Notes: generated by a model from the sequence alone, not told the origin. DNA of 64,000 bases from an uncultured Spiribacter sp. (GCA_937884605.1 CALGDM010000028.1:78901-142900), one strand, 5' to 3'. Positions 19,307 to 29,894 are shown, counted from the first letter of the stretch. Numbers and translations are program-made.

Positions 19307-20542
19307 ATGCCGTCCGCCCTTTCCGCAACACCCGCCGTTCTCACGGTTGAACTCGATCCCGAACAGATCATGCGCCAGCGCCCGCCCGAGCCGCTGAGTC
19401 GCGACAATGCCGAAGTGCTGGCCGCGCCCATTGCCGATGATCTGCGCCGCATTGTCGGCGAGGAGATCGCCGAGTCGGGATTTGTCATGCCGGCGGCGCT
19501 CTACGATCTCACTGAACTGCTGCGGCCGGGTCTGCCCATGGTCGAGGCGCTCCTCGACGTCTATCGCGGGAGCCTGCGCGGCGGCCCCTTCATTCCGCAA
19601 TTGCTCGCCCTCGGGAGTAATGCGGGACGCTTTCCCGAGTCGGCCATCGCACCGTTGCGACGCCCGGGATCGGGGCCGCTTCTGGCGATTCCTTTCGCGC
19701 TGGTGGCGCCGGGCGAACAGCTTGATCCGTTACGCCGAAAACTCGAAAACGTGCTACTGGAAAAAGGCCGCGCGGGACTCGCAACGGATCGCGCTCTGCG
19801 CCAGCTGATGGGCATTGCGCCGATTAATCTCAGTTATGCCACATTCCACGATCTTTCCGCGCTTATGAAAGTGCAGCTCGAGCACGCCCAATTCGGGGAT
19901 CTCTGGCGATTGATCGAGGCCGCCCTTTACCGTCCCGACAGCATCGAGGACTGCCAATTGGAGAGCGGCAATCGATTGTTGGGCACGGGGGGCGATGTGT
20001 GGACACCATGGCTGAGCCTTGATGCCTGGGCAGAACGCCACGAGGCGACCGCCGAGGAGGCGATCCGCGGCTATGGCGAGTGGGTACGCCATCAGCGCCA
20101 GTACCTGTCCGGTCTCGAAAGCCACGGAATTGCCGTGCATGCCGTCGCGCCCACCAAAGGCGTGGAGTCGGAGGATCCCGAGGTTGCCCTGGCGGTGGCC
20201 CAGGCCCATGTCATCGACTCACAGCAACCCTGGTATCGCGAGATCATCACCGAGGATCCAGCCCTGACGCAGGCGGCGCTGGTGACGCTGACCGAGCAGG
20301 CCGACCCGCAGCTGGGCCCCATCGCCTATACGGCGCTGGTGCAGGCGGCGGATGGCCAGCTTCTCAGCCTGGTCCATGACTATCCAATCCAGCCGGCGGG
20401 GATGCAGGCGGTGATTGCGCACTGGCAAGCGCGTGCCGAGGCACTCGGGGCGCAATGGCAGCTGGAGCGGCCGGGGCAGATCGTGGCCGCCGGACATCCG
20501 GCCGGTCTCCAGCCGTGGCTCGATACCCAGGGCAGTGCCTAG
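19307..20542 (+). CDS. conserved-looking protein of unknown function (411 aa)
   Basis: A soluble 411-residue protein starting MPSALSATPAVL, preceded by a strong GGGAGG six bases upstream. I do not recognise a domain. There is no signal peptide or transmembrane helix. The central part alternates hydrophobic helices with segments such as GGPFIPQLLALGSNAGRF and NRLLGTGGDVWTPWLSLDAW. Codon use looks like the neighbours, so recent transfer is not indicated. Its stop overlaps that of pdxH in a CTAG. It has its own promoter beside the H-NS-type gene. Confidence 0.75.
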   Translation: MPSALSATPAVLTVELDPEQIMRQRPPEPLSRDNAEVLAAPIADDLRRIVGEEIAESGFVMPAALYDLTELLRPGLPMVEALLDVYRGSLRGGPFIPQLLALGSNAGRFPESAIAPLRRPGSGPLLAIPFALVAPGEQLDPLRRKLENVLLEKGRAGLATDRALRQLMGIAPINLSYATFHDLSALMKVQLEHAQFGDLWRLIEAALYRPDSIEDCQLESGNRLLGTGGDVWTPWLSLDAWAERHEATAEEAIRGYGEWVRHQRQYLSGLESHGIAVHAVAPTKGVESEDPEVALAVAQAHVIDSQQPWYREIITEDPALTQAALVTLTEQADPQLGPIAYTALVQAADGQLLSLVHDYPIQPAGMQAVIAHWQARAEALGAQWQLERPGQIVAAGHPAGLQPWLDTQGSA

Positions 20543-21129
20543 GGATTGAGCAGGCTCCAGGTCCACTCCTGGTCAGCACCGCGGGTGTAGCGCTCGCGGT
20601 CATGGAGCCGGCCCTCGCGGCCCTGCCAGAACTCGATCATCGCGGGCCGGACGCGATAGCCGGTCCAGTGCGGCGGCCGCGTTACCGGCGCATCGGCAAA
20701 CCGCGCCTCGACCTCGGCGAGTCGTGCCTCAAACTCATCGCGATCGGCGAGCACCTGCGACTGGTGCGAAGCCCAGGCACCCAGCTGGCTCAACCGCGGA
20801 CGGCTGGCGAAATAGGCATCGGCCTCGGCATCGCTCACAAACTCGACACGGCCCTCGATGATGACCTGCCGGGCAAGCGCCGCCCAGAAGAATTTCAAGG
20901 CCACCTGCGGGTTCTCCGCCAGCTGTGTGCCCTTTTTGCTCAGGGTGTTGGTGTAGAACACAAACCCCTCGTGATCAAAATGCTTGAGCAGCACCGTGCG
21001 CACACCCGGCTGACCGTCGGCGCGGGCCGTGGCCAGTGTCATCGCCGTCGGCTCAACCACGTCCGGTGTCTCGCGGGCCGTCTCGAGCCATTCGCCGAAC
21101 CGCTCGATGGCGGTCTCATAGAGTGTCAT
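20539..21129 (-). CDS. pdxH: Pyridoxamine/pyridoxine 5'-phosphate oxidase
   Basis: A 196-residue FMN enzyme making pyridoxal 5'-phosphate. Typical features are MTLATARADGQPGVRTVLLKHFDHEGFVFYTN (summarised), SKKGTQLAENP and the C-terminal WTWSLLNP, close to the family's usual RLAP-type ending. It is slightly shorter than the Escherichia coli protein at the N-terminus. It lies 17 bases downstream of the nfeD-like gene and converges, stop on stop, with the unknown 411-residue gene. Confidence 0.95.
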   Translation of the reverse strand: MTLYETAIERFGEWLETARETPDVVEPTAMTLATARADGQPGVRTVLLKHFDHEGFVFYTNTLSKKGTQLAENPQVALKFFWAALARQVIIEGRVEFVSDAEADAYFASRPRLSQLGAWASHQSQVLADRDEFEARLAEVEARFADAPVTRPPHWTGYRVRPAMIEFWQGREGRLHDRERYTRGADQEWTWSLLNP

Positions 21130-21146
21130 TGCGTCGTCCTTCCCGA

Positions 21147-22451
21147 TTATTGACCCATGGGCTCAACCGTGACGGTGAGCCCGTCCACCGCCGTTACGCG
21201 AACCCTATCACCGACTTCCAGCGATGGATCACCGACCGCCCGCCAGCGCTCGCCCTCAACACGCACCCGCAGTTGTGGCCGGGTGGCGGTGACCGTGCCC
21301 GTCAGGCCCTGCATATGGGCTCGGCCCGCCACACCGCGTCGGCGGAACGCCCGCAGGGCCAGCCAGGCCGTGCCCATGAAGATGACCAGACTGGCGGCGG
21401 AGACACCGGCGACCAATAGGAGCGAGAGCTCATAGCCCGGCCCCTGCGTATCGAAGAGCAGCACCGACCCCAACCCGAAGGCCAGCACGCCGCCCACGCC
21501 CAGCGCGCCGAACGACGGCACCAGCGCTTCGCCCACCATGAAGGCAGCGCCCAGCAGGATCAGCGCAAGCCCGGCGTAGTTCACCGGCAGAAGCTGGATC
21601 GCGAACAGCCCCAGCAGCAGCGACGTCCCGCCGATCACGCCAGGGACGATGGCGCCGGGGTTGGCCAGTTCAAAGATCAGCCCGTAGAGCCCGACCAGCA
21701 GCAGGATATAGGCCACGTTCGGATGAGTGATCACCGCAAGAAACTCGTCTGACCATTCCGGCAGACGATCCTCGATGCGCCGATCGGCGACGTCGAGGGG
21801 GACGGCATCAACACGGTCCATCAGTTGCTGCCCGTCAACGGCCGTGAGCACGGCGCGGCGGTCGGGTGCGACCTGATTGATGACGTTTTCCTCCAGCGCG
21901 CTGCGGGCTGAAAGGCTGACCGATTCGCGCACCGCCTGCTCGGCCCAGTCGGCATTGCGCCCGCGCAGTTCGGCCAGCGACCGGATATAGGCCACGGCAT
22001 CGTTGATGCGCTTGCGCTCCATGGTGGAGGCGTCGCCTTCGGTGTCATCCCCGTCATCCTCCACGGCTCCGCCGCCCGGCCCCACCCGCACCGGCGTCGC
22101 GGCCCCAAGATTGGTCCCCGGCGCCATTGCCGCCCAGTGCGTCGCGTAGAGGATATACGTGCCGGCGCTGGCGGCGCGGGCCCCCGAGGGCGCGACATAG
22201 CCGAGGACCGGCACCGGCGAGTCAAGAATGGACTGGACGATGTCGCGCATGGCCGAGTCGAGGCCGCCCGGCGTATCAATGCTCAGCAGGACGGCGGTGG
22301 CCGAGGCCTCACGGGCGTCCTCGAGGCCGTCAGCGACATACTGTGCCGTCGCCGGCCCGATGCTGCCATTAATACTGAGCCGGTGGACGGACTCCCCGGC
22401 CGCCGAGCCGGCAAGCGCAAGCAACAGGGCGATCAACAGAGCACGCATCAT
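21147..22451 (-). CDS. NfeD-like membrane-bound ClpP-class serine protease
   Basis: A 434-residue protein. A signal peptide (cleavage after about residue 18) leads to a ClpP/SppA-like protease domain, with the nucleophilic serine in APSGARAASAGTYI near residue 97 and a candidate lysine base in ERKRINDAV. Four or five hydrophobic helices (about 245-375) follow, then a C-terminal NfeD OB-fold (about 380-432). Such proteins usually partner a slipin/stomatin protease substrate, but no slipin gene adjoins it here. It lies 39 bases downstream of adk. Confidence 0.9.
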   Translation of the reverse strand: MMRALLIALLLALAGSAAGESVHRLSINGSIGPATAQYVADGLEDAREASATAVLLSIDTPGGLDSAMRDIVQSILDSPVPVLGYVAPSGARAASAGTYILYATHWAAMAPGTNLGAATPVRVGPGGGAVEDDGDDTEGDASTMERKRINDAVAYIRSLAELRGRNADWAEQAVRESVSLSARSALEENVINQVAPDRRAVLTAVDGQQLMDRVDAVPLDVADRRIEDRLPEWSDEFLAVITHPNVAYILLLVGLYGLIFELANPGAIVPGVIGGTSLLLGLFAIQLLPVNYAGLALILLGAAFMVGEALVPSFGALGVGGVLAFGLGSVLLFDTQGPGYELSLLLVAGVSAASLVIFMGTAWLALRAFRRRGVAGRAHMQGLTGTVTATRPQLRVRVEGERWRAVGDPSLEVGDRVRVTAVDGLTVTVEPMGQ

Positions 22452-22490
22452 GCATTGTCAGAACGCATGACGCGCGCCCCGGTTCCCGGG

Positions 22491-23162
<672 letters not shown>

Positions 23163-24317
23163 TTATTGTTGATTCACGCTGATCGAGCGAAGCTGGCCCC
23201 GGCGATCCAGCAGGAGGATACGCTCGCCGTCCACCCGCGGCGCCGCCGAAACCCGGGCATTGTCGACGGCATAGCGGGCCTCGAGGGCGCCGTCCCGCAG
23301 CCCGATCCAGTTCAGGTAACCGTCACTGCCGGCCACGATCAGCCCGTCACGATAGCGCCGCGGTGCGGTCAGCGACAGCCCCTCGAGCGCGTCAAGGCGC
23401 CACACCGAGGCGCCGTTGCGGCGGTCGAAGGCCCACAGGCGCCCGCGTTCGTCGGTCACATAGACATTGCTGTCGTCGACACTGATGCCGCCCAGCACCG
23501 AGACGTCCCGCGTCCAGGCGATCTGCCCGCTGGAAAGCGCAATGCCGGCCACCCGGCCCTGATAGGTCCCGGCGAATACGTCACCGCCGGCCACTGCCGG
23601 GTCGGCATCCAGGTCGACCATACGCTCGAGATCGCTGCGCCCGTCGGGCACGGCGACGCTGGCCTCCCAGGCGACATCGCCGTTGCCCAGATCGAGCGCC
23701 CCGAGGCGGCCGTTGTCAAAGCCGACGATGACGCCGCCATTCACCAGGACCGGCGAGGCATGCCCGCGCAGACTCAGGGCCGGGACGCCGCTGCGGTACA
23801 ACCAGCGCTGCTCACCGCTATCCGCCTCGAGTGCAAACACGCCGCCATCGCCGGTGCGCACGACGACGCTGCCCTGCCCCACTGCCGGTGGCGCGAGCAC
23901 CTCGCTGCTCACCCGCTGCCGCCACTGCACGTCGCCGCTGTCGGGATCCAGCAGGATGACCTCGGCATCGGCCGTGCCCACCGCGACGCCGGACTCACCG
24001 ATGCCAACAGCGCCCGTGATGGTGACATCGAGGTCCTGACGCCAGAGCCTTTCGCCACTCTCCGCGTTAAAGGCCGCCACGGTGCCGTTGGCGGCGGCGG
24101 CAAAGGCCCGCTCGCCCATCAGCGCCGGCTCGATCCGATACCCCGGTGGTGTGTCGGCGCCCAGAGAGACCGACCAGTGCTCGGTGACCGCTGGCTCAGC
24201 CGGCGGCGTCTCGAGTGCCGGCGGATCCTCCGCCTTGATGAGCGATGGTCCGCCGCAGCCCGCCAGCATACCGGCGAGCGTCAGCCCAATGGTGATCCTG
24301 AGGGTAGCGGTCTTCAT
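23163..24317 (-). CDS. bamB: Outer membrane protein assembly factor BamB
   Basis: A 384-residue lipoprotein of the BAM complex, which inserts beta-barrels into the outer membrane. The signal peptide ends in the lipobox LAGC (cysteine at residue 21). The rest is a PQQ-type eight-bladed beta-propeller with repeats such as GERLWRQDLD, GDVQWRQRV and GEQRWLYR. The sequence is rich in Asp and Glu. It overlaps the yfgM-like gene by 4 bases. Confidence 0.95.
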   Translation of the reverse strand: MKTATLRITIGLTLAGMLAGCGGPSLIKAEDPPALETPPAEPAVTEHWSVSLGADTPPGYRIEPALMGERAFAAAANGTVAAFNAESGERLWRQDLDVTITGAVGIGESGVAVGTADAEVILLDPDSGDVQWRQRVSSEVLAPPAVGQGSVVVRTGDGGVFALEADSGEQRWLYRSGVPALSLRGHASPVLVNGGVIVGFDNGRLGALDLGNGDVAWEASVAVPDGRSDLERMVDLDADPAVAGGDVFAGTYQGRVAGIALSSGQIAWTRDVSVLGGISVDDSNVYVTDERGRLWAFDRRNGASVWRLDALEGLSLTAPRRYRDGLIVAGSDGYLNWIGLRDGALEARYAVDNARVSAAPRVDGERILLLDRRGQLRSISVNQQ

Positions 24318-24943
24318 GATGCCGGGGCCCCGCCCAGATCGAAGAGCTTGATCTCCACCAGCGAGCGGCGTTGTCCGGATATTGCCTGCAGTGCCTGCTG
24401 GTAGGCATCGATGGCGGCCTCGGTATTGCCCTGCGCAACCTGCAGATCACCCTGCAGTTCGAGGAACCGACCGCGCAGCGCGCCGTCAGGCAGTGGCTCG
24501 AGCACCGCCAGCGCCGCACTGCGGTCGCCTTCAACGCGCAGCGCTTCGGCCTGGCGCATGCGCGCGACCACTGCCAGCGGGCTATCGGCCTGCTCCGCGG
24601 TCACCCAACCCAGGGCATCAGCGGCGCTGCCCGGGTTGTCCGCGTCGAGTTCTGCGGTCGCCACGGCAAAGGTCGCCATCGCCACATAGGGACTGTCCGC
24701 GTGGGCCTCGCGCAGTGAGCGCAACCGATTGCCCGCCGCCTCGCGATCATCATTGTTGAGCGACTGCAGGATCGCGGCGTAGTCCGCCGAGGCTTCTGCC
24801 GCCTGCCGCTCCTGCCAGGCCGTCCACTGCTGCCAGCCCAGCACCGCGGCCAGCACCGCAATGGCGGCGATGATCACCAGGCGCCCATAGCGGTGCCACC
24901 AGTCGCGGATTGCCTCGAGTTGTTCTTCGTCGTCGTATGCCAC
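24314..24943 (-). CDS. yfgM: YfgM-like TPR protein (ancillary SecYEG/PpiD-linked chaperone)
   Basis: A 209-residue protein with an N-terminal cytoplasmic stretch, one membrane anchor (about residues 22-42) and a periplasmic tetratricopeptide domain. In Escherichia coli YfgM associates with SecYEG and the chaperone PpiD, whose homologue is also in this window. The hisS-yfgM-bamB order is conserved and supports the call. Confidence 0.92.
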   Translation of the reverse strand: MAYDDEEQLEAIRDWWHRYGRLVIIAAIAVLAAVLGWQQWTAWQERQAAEASADYAAILQSLNNDDREAAGNRLRSLREAHADSPYVAMATFAVATAELDADNPGSAADALGWVTAEQADSPLAVVARMRQAEALRVEGDRSAALAVLEPLPDGALRGRFLELQGDLQVAQGNTEAAIDAYQQALQAISGQRRSLVEIKLFDLGGAPAS

Positions 24944-24960
24944 GGCTTTCCAATATCCTT

Positions 24961-26238
24961 TCAGTGGGTCTGCAGCGCGGAGAGTATCTCCGGGAGCTGT
25001 CCGATGGCCACCGTGATCTGATCGAGATCGTCACGCAGATACTTCACGGTGAGGGTGTCGGCGGCGGCTTCCTCGGCACCGCGGATCAGCGCCACCGCTG
25101 CGCCGCTGCGATCCGCACGGCGCAGCTGGCTTTTCATGGATCCCCCGCCCAGCGGCATCTCCAGATGCAGCCATGGGAGCTCGTCGCGGAGGCGCTCGGC
25201 GAGCGCCAGGGTATCGACCTGCAGGTCGGGGGCGCCCACCACCAGCGCGGCATGGGGCGTCGGCGCCGGCGGCGCCGTGCCAGCCGCCTCGACCAGCGAA
25301 ACCAGCCGTTCGAGGCCGGCCGCGAAGCCGATGGCGGGCGTCGGCCGGCCGCCGATCATCTCCACCAGCACATCATAGCGTCCGCCAGCCAGCACCGTGC
25401 CCTGAGCCCCCAGATCGGCGCTGATCCACTCAAACACCGTCCCGCCATAGTAATCGAGCCCGCGCACGAGCCGTGAATTGACCTGATACGGTTGCCCGGC
25501 CTGATCGAGCATGCGGCACAGGGTATCGAAATGCGCCCGAGACTCGTCATCCAGATAGTCGGTCAAGTCCGGTGCCGTGGCGATGACCGGCGCCATGGCG
25601 GGGTTCTTGCTGTCGAGCACTCGCAGCGGGTTGCTGTGAAGACGCCGCCGGGCGTCGTCATCGAGGGCATCGGCATGGGCCTCGAAATGCTCGATCAGCG
25701 CCGCCCGATAGCGTCCCCGGTCTGCGGATGTGCCGAGGCTGTTGAGCTCGAGGCGCAGGTCGCTGATGCCCAGTGCGCGCAGGATGCGCCCCGACAGCAG
25801 GATCAGTTCGGCATCAATGTCGGGGCCCGGCACGCCGAACGCTTCCGCGCCCACCTGATGAAACTGGCGATAACGCCCTTTCTGCGGACGCTCATGGCGA
25901 AACATCGGCCCGCTGTACCAGAGCCGCGGCTGGGCGTTATGCAGCAGCCCGCGCTGCAGCGCCGCACGGACACAGCCGGCAGTGCCCTCGGGCCGCAGGG
26001 TCAGGCTGTCGCCATTGCGGTCGGTGAAGGTGTACATCTCTTTTTCGACGATGTCGGTCACCTCACCGATGGCGCGCGAAAAAAGCTCGGTTTTCTCGAC
26101 AATGGGCAGGCGAATCCCCGCGTAGCCATAACGCTCGAGCTCGCGGCGGAATGTCGCCTCGACGAATTGCCAGGCCGGCCCTTCCGCCGGCAGCACGTCG
26201 CCAAAACCACGAACGTTCTGGATGGCCTTACTCACCAT
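24961..26238 (-). CDS. hisS: Histidyl-tRNA synthetase
   Basis: A 425-residue class II synthetase charging tRNA-His. Visible motifs are motif 2 ([16 protein letters not shown]), the histidine-specific [15 protein letters not shown] loop near residue 260 and motif 3 with [13 protein letters not shown]-terminal anticodon-binding domain covers about residues 330-425. The ATG at 26238 overlaps the rodZ stop by 11 bases. ispG, which often precedes hisS in related bacteria, is absent here. Confidence 0.97.
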   Translation of the reverse strand: MVSKAIQNVRGFGDVLPAEGPAWQFVEATFRRELERYGYAGIRLPIVEKTELFSRAIGEVTDIVEKEMYTFTDRNGDSLTLRPEGTAGCVRAALQRGLLHNAQPRLWYSGPMFRHERPQKGRYRQFHQVGAEAFGVPGPDIDAELILLSGRILRALGISDLRLELNSLGTSADRGRYRAALIEHFEAHADALDDDARRRLHSNPLRVLDSKNPAMAPVIATAPDLTDYLDDESRAHFDTLCRMLDQAGQPYQVNSRLVRGLDYYGGTVFEWISADLGAQGTVLAGGRYDVLVEMIGGRPTPAIGFAAGLERLVSLVEAAGTAPPAPTPHAALVVGAPDLQVDTLALAERLRDELPWLHLEMPLGGGSMKSQLRRADRSGAAVALIRGAEEAAADTLTVKYLRDDLDQITVAIGQLPEILSALQTH

Positions 26239-27208
26239 TGCCCCCCACGGTCAGGCGGGCCACGCTACCCCGCGCGTACTCGGCCAGATTCACGGGCTCT
26301 CCCTCGTATTCGATCTCAACATTGGTGACATCCCCCACGACGATGTCGAACGGCGCCTCGCCATCGAGCCGCTCGTCCCCGGACTCGGCGATACCGAACA
26401 AAAGCCGTTCGCCACTGGCATCGGTCACCTCCATCCACGACTCGCCACTAAAGCGCAGAACCAGCGCCGCTGACTCGTTCTCTCCTGCCCCATCGGGCTC
26501 GGTGGGCTCGCGACTGGCGTCGCTCTCCCCGGACTCACCCATGACCGCATCCGCAATCGCCTGGCGGTCGAGTTCGGGTTCCATTGAGGAGTCATCGGGT
26601 TGAGTGATCGGCTCGGGTTCCGGCTCGGGTTCCGGCTCGGGCTCCGGCTCGGCCTCCGGCTCGGGTTCGGTCGGCGCTGCGGATGACTCGGCCGTGTCCG
26701 CACTCAGTGTCTCGGCGGGGGCGTCATCCTCAGCGGTGGGCGTGGCCGGAAACGGCAGGTTCAATTCCGAGCGTGACAACCACCAGCCGCCGGCGACCAC
26801 GCCACCAATGATCAGTGCCAGGCCCAGGGCCACCCCGATCACCCCAGTGCCGCGGCGCGCTGCCGACCGGGCCCGCCGCTTGCGGGTCTCCTCACCGACG
26901 TGGGGGTTCAGTGCCTGGCGCTCGCCGCCGCCCCGGGCATCGGCGAGCTGCCGGATCAGCGGCTCGGGATCGAGGCCGAGGAGCTGCGCGTAGCTGCGCA
27001 CATAGCCCCGGACGTACGCGAGCGGCGGCAGGTTGTCGACATCGTCTGCCTCGAGCGCCTCGATGGTGCGGCGATTGAGGTGCAGCCCATCCGCCACCCC
27101 GGCGGTGTCCTTGTCCTGGCGCAGGCGCTCATCGCGCAGCGCGCGGCCCGGACCGGTCCGGGACCGCTCGGTTCGGGTTGTCTCACCCGATTCATCGTTA
27201 TGCGTCAT
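26228..27208 (-). CDS. rodZ: Cytoskeletal protein RodZ
   Basis: A 326-residue bitopic protein linking MreB to the cell-wall elongation machinery. Residues about 15-85 form the cytoplasmic helix-turn-helix domain ([37 protein letters not shown]). A transmembrane helix lies near 123-146. A long acidic linker with Glu-Pro repeats follows, then the C-terminal DUF4115 domain ([16 protein letters not shown]). The ATG at 27208 is preferred over the adjacent TTG. It follows pilW by 7 bases. Confidence 0.92.
   Translation of the reverse strand: MTHNDESGETTRTERSRTGPGRALRDERLRQDKDTAGVADGLHLNRRTIEALEADDVDNLPPLAYVRGYVRSYAQLLGLDPEPLIRQLADARGGGERQALNPHVGEETRKRRARSAARRGTGVIGVALGLALIIGGVVAGGWWLSRSELNLPFPATPTAEDDAPAETLSADTAESSAAPTEPEPEAEPEPEPEPEPEPEPITQPDDSSMEPELDRQAIADAVMGESGESDASREPTEPDGAGENESAALVLRFSGESWMEVTDASGERLLFGIAESGDERLDGEAPFDIVVGDVTNVEIEYEGEPVNLAEYARGSVARLTVGGNGE
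26611..26671. repeat. 12-base tandem repeat encoding the Glu-Pro linker of RodZ
   Basis: About five imperfect copies of GGCTCGGGTTCC-type units (plus-strand view) encode the EPEPEP run in the RodZ periplasmic linker. Such tandem repeats can change copy number by slippage without breaking the frame, because the unit is a multiple of three. Confidence 0.75.
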
Positions 27209-27215
27209 CAACCCG

Positions 27216-27965
27216 TTACTCCGTCAGTCGTGCGGCCTGCTCGGACGCAGGAAACTGGTCCCTGAGCCTCGCCGTCAGCTTCCTCTGACGCACCGCCTGA
27301 TCACCGGCTCTGGCAATCCTGATCCCCAGCCAGAGCCCCGCAGGATTGTCTTCTACCGCCGCAGTGTAGCGTGAATACCATGCACCTGCGGCATTGACCT
27401 CGTCACGGGCAAGACTCCACTCGGCCAGCCCCCGCAGGGCCGGCGCATAATCGGGCTCGATGCGCAGGGCGCGGCGCCAGTAGCGGTCGGCGCGCGGCGC
27501 CAGTCCGGCGGATTCGTCCCGGGTCAGGCAGTGCGCGGCATTGCTGAGCGCCATTGCACGACCATCGTAGCGGCGCAGCGCGGCGGCTTGCTCCCAGTGC
27601 TCGATGGCGGCCACGGTCTGCCCCGCGCGGCAAAGAAAACCCGCGTAGTTATTCAGTGCCGGCCCGCTTCGCCCACTGAGCGACAACGCTCGGCGATAAT
27701 GGCGTTCAGCCCGAACGGGATCCGCCAGCCGATCCTGGATCTCGGCGGCCACCAGATGGGCGTCCACCAGGGTGTCGTCCTGGGACAACGCCTGCCGGAC
27801 CTTGGCGAGAGCGGTGTCAAGCGCGCCGTTGCTCAGGTGGTAGCTGGCGATTTCGGTGTTGGCGCTGGCAGCCATCGATGCCTGCTCGCGGGTGGCCGGC
27901 CCGGTCTGCTGAGTCGTGCATCCGACAACCGTCAGCATGAGCAGGACCGCCGCCAGACTGCGCAT
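27216..27965 (-). CDS. pilW: Type IV pilus biogenesis/stability lipoprotein PilW (PilF)
   Basis: A 249-residue lipoprotein with signal peptide and lipobox VVGC (cysteine 16), followed by tetratricopeptide repeats. The family assists assembly and localisation of the secretin PilQ in the outer membrane. Position between rlmN and rodZ is the conserved one in gammaproteobacteria. No other pilus gene is in the window, so whether pili are made cannot be said. Its start overlaps the rlmN stop (TGATG). Confidence 0.9.
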   Translation of the reverse strand: MRSLAAVLLMLTVVGCTTQQTGPATREQASMAASANTEIASYHLSNGALDTALAKVRQALSQDDTLVDAHLVAAEIQDRLADPVRAERHYRRALSLSGRSGPALNNYAGFLCRAGQTVAAIEHWEQAAALRRYDGRAMALSNAAHCLTRDESAGLAPRADRYWRRALRIEPDYAPALRGLAEWSLARDEVNAAGAWYSRYTAAVEDNPAGLWLGIRIARAGDQAVRQRKLTARLRDQFPASEQAARLTE

Positions 27966-29092
27966 CAGGCGTTGGCCGATGCCGATCCGCGCTTGCCCTG
28001 GTTGCGGCGGTTGATCACCTGCCCCACCAGCTGGCCGCAGGCGCCGTCGATGTCCTGCCCTCGGGTGCGCCGGGTGGTGGTGATAAACCCCGCGTTCTGG
28101 AGAATCTCCGAGAATCGCTGGATCCGCGCCCGCGGCGAGGCCTCGTAGCGCGTGCCGGGGAAGGGATTGAACGGAATCAGGTTGATCTTGGACGGGATAT
28201 GCCGGAGCAGCCGCGCGAGCTCGCGAGCCTGTGCATCGCTGTCATTGACGCCATCGAGCATCACGTACTCCCAGTAAATGCAGTGATGCGGCGTATTACC
28301 CAGATAATGCTCGCAGGCCGGGAGCAGCTCGCGCAGCGGATACTTGCGATTGATCGGCACGATCTCGTCACGCAGCGCGTCATTCGGGGCGTGCAGCGAG
28401 ACCGCCAGACTGATGTTACTCACGTCCGCCAGCCGATAGAGTGCCGGCACCAACCCCACGGTCGAGAGCGTGACCCGTCGCCGGGAAAGTCCCCAGGCAT
28501 AGGGGTCGACCATGAGGTTGGTGGCCGCGATGACATTGCGGAAGTTGGCGAGCGGCTCGCCCATGCCCATCATCACCACGTTGGTGACCCGCCGGCCGCG
28601 TCCCTCGTCCTCGAGGGCCTGGGTGGCATAGTGGAGCTGGCCGATGATTTCCGCTGCGGAGAGATTGCGGTTGAAGCCCTGCTTGCCCGTGGAGCAGAAC
28701 CCGCAGTCGAGGGCGCAACCCACCTGCGAGGACACGCACAGCGTGCCGCGTCCCCGCTCGGGGATGTAGACCGTCTCCACCGCCTGGCCGCTTTCGAGCG
28801 CCAGCAGCCATTTCCGCGTGCCGTCTTCTGACTCGCGATCGAAGATGGCCCGGGGGACCTGCAGCTCGGCCACATCGACGAGCTTGCGCCGAAACCCCTT
28901 GGCCAGATCGGTCATCGCATCAAAGTCGAATACCCGGCGCTGATGCAGCCATTGCCGCAGCTGCTTGCCACGGAATGGCTTTTCGTCGAGTTCACGCAGC
29001 AGCCCGTCCAGCCCGGCCGCATCCAGGCCGAGCAGGTTGAGCCGTCCGGACTCGGTACGGGGCTGACCGTCAGCCGCGGCTGTGGAGGTCAT
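27965..29092 (-). CDS. rlmN: Dual-specificity 23S rRNA/tRNA adenine-C2 methyltransferase RlmN
   Basis: A 375-residue radical SAM enzyme methylating C2 of A2503 in 23S rRNA and A37 in some tRNAs. The cluster motif is [11 protein letters not shown] (CxxxCxxC) near residue 125. The GMGEPLANF motif follows, and the substrate-linked cysteine is in [12 protein letters not shown] near the C-terminus. The ATG at 29092 overlaps the end of ndk by 23 bases. Confidence 0.97.
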   Translation of the reverse strand: MTSTAAADGQPRTESGRLNLLGLDAAGLDGLLRELDEKPFRGKQLRQWLHQRRVFDFDAMTDLAKGFRRKLVDVAELQVPRAIFDRESEDGTRKWLLALESGQAVETVYIPERGRGTLCVSSQVGCALDCGFCSTGKQGFNRNLSAAEIIGQLHYATQALEDEGRGRRVTNVVMMGMGEPLANFRNVIAATNLMVDPYAWGLSRRRVTLSTVGLVPALYRLADVSNISLAVSLHAPNDALRDEIVPINRKYPLRELLPACEHYLGNTPHHCIYWEYVMLDGVNDSDAQARELARLLRHIPSKINLIPFNPFPGTRYEASPRARIQRFSEILQNAGFITTTRRTRGQDIDGACGQLVGQVINRRNQGKRGSASANA

Positions 29093-29498
29093 CTTCACCA
29101 AAGAAGAAGGCGATCTCTTCGCGCGCCGTCTCGGGCGAGTCAGAGCCGTGGGCGGCGTTCGCGTCGACGGTTTCGGCCAGATCGTGGCGAATCGTTCCGG
29201 CAGCGGCCTCGGCCGGGTTGGTGGCGCCCATCACCTCGCGGTTCTTGCGGATGGCGTCGTGGCCCTCGAGCACCTGGACCATCACCGGGCCTGACGTCAT
29301 GAAGTTGACCAGAGCGGTAAAGAACGGGCGCTCGCGATGCACCGCGTAGAAGGACTCGGCCTGGGCCTGGGTGAGATGCGTCATGCGCGCGGCGATGATC
29401 TGCAGACCGGCCATTTCGAAGCGACGATAGATCTCGCCGATATTGTTGTGGGCGACGGCATCCGGCTTGACGATGGAGAGGGTGCGTTCAACGGCCAT
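29070..29498 (-). CDS. ndk: Nucleoside diphosphate kinase
   Basis: A 142-residue kinase equalising nucleoside triphosphate pools. It begins [14 protein letters not shown] and carries the phospho-histidine in NAAHGSDS (His117). The longer upstream frame is discarded because [13 protein letters not shown] matches the family start exactly. It lies about 70 bases downstream of iscA and overlaps rlmN, as the isc-ndk-rlmN order in Pseudomonas predicts. Confidence 0.97.
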   Translation of the reverse strand: MAVERTLSIVKPDAVAHNNIGEIYRRFEMAGLQIIAARMTHLTQAQAESFYAVHRERPFFTALVNFMTSGPVMVQVLEGHDAIRKNREVMGATNPAEAAAGTIRHDLAETVDANAAHGSDSPETAREEIAFFFGEDDLHSRG

Positions 29499-29567
29499 GC
29501 AATGGGCTCCTGTGCGTGTTGATAAAGACGAGCCGGGCAGTCTACCCAGCGGCTCGCTCAGCGACAA

Positions 29568-29894
29568 TCACTCGACGGCAAAGCTCTCGCCGCAGCCGCA
29601 GGCCGCCGAGACGTTGGGGTTGCGAAAGCTGAACCGCTCGTTGAGGCCTTCACGCACAAAGTCGACCTCCATGCCCTCGAGAAACGGCAGGCTCTTGCGG
29701 TCAATGACCACCGAGACGCCATGCTGCTCGACCACCAGATCATTATCGCCCGGCGCCTCGGCGTAATCGACGGTATACATGAACCCCGAGCAGCCCGAGG
29801 TGCGCACGCCCAGACGCAGTCCCATGCCTTTTTCGTGGCGAACCAGCGAATCCCGGATATGGTTCGCCGCCCGTTCGGTCAGTTCAATGCTCAT
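29568..29894 (-). CDS. iscA: Iron-sulfur cluster assembly protein IscA
   Basis: A 108-residue A-type carrier protein. Its three cysteines fall at 35 (TSGCSGF), 99 and 101 (ACGCGES), the ligand pattern of IscA. The start ATG at 29894 is preceded by GGAG; it overlaps the IscU-like gene by 11 bases. It is expected to bind iron or a cluster and deliver it to 4Fe-4S enzymes. It is the last isc-type gene before ndk: hscB, hscA, fdx and iscX are missing. Confidence 0.92.
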   Translation of the reverse strand: MSIELTERAANHIRDSLVRHEKGMGLRLGVRTSGCSGFMYTVDYAEAPGDNDLVVEQHGVSVVIDRKSLPFLEGMEVDFVREGLNERFSFRNPNVSAACGCGESFAVE

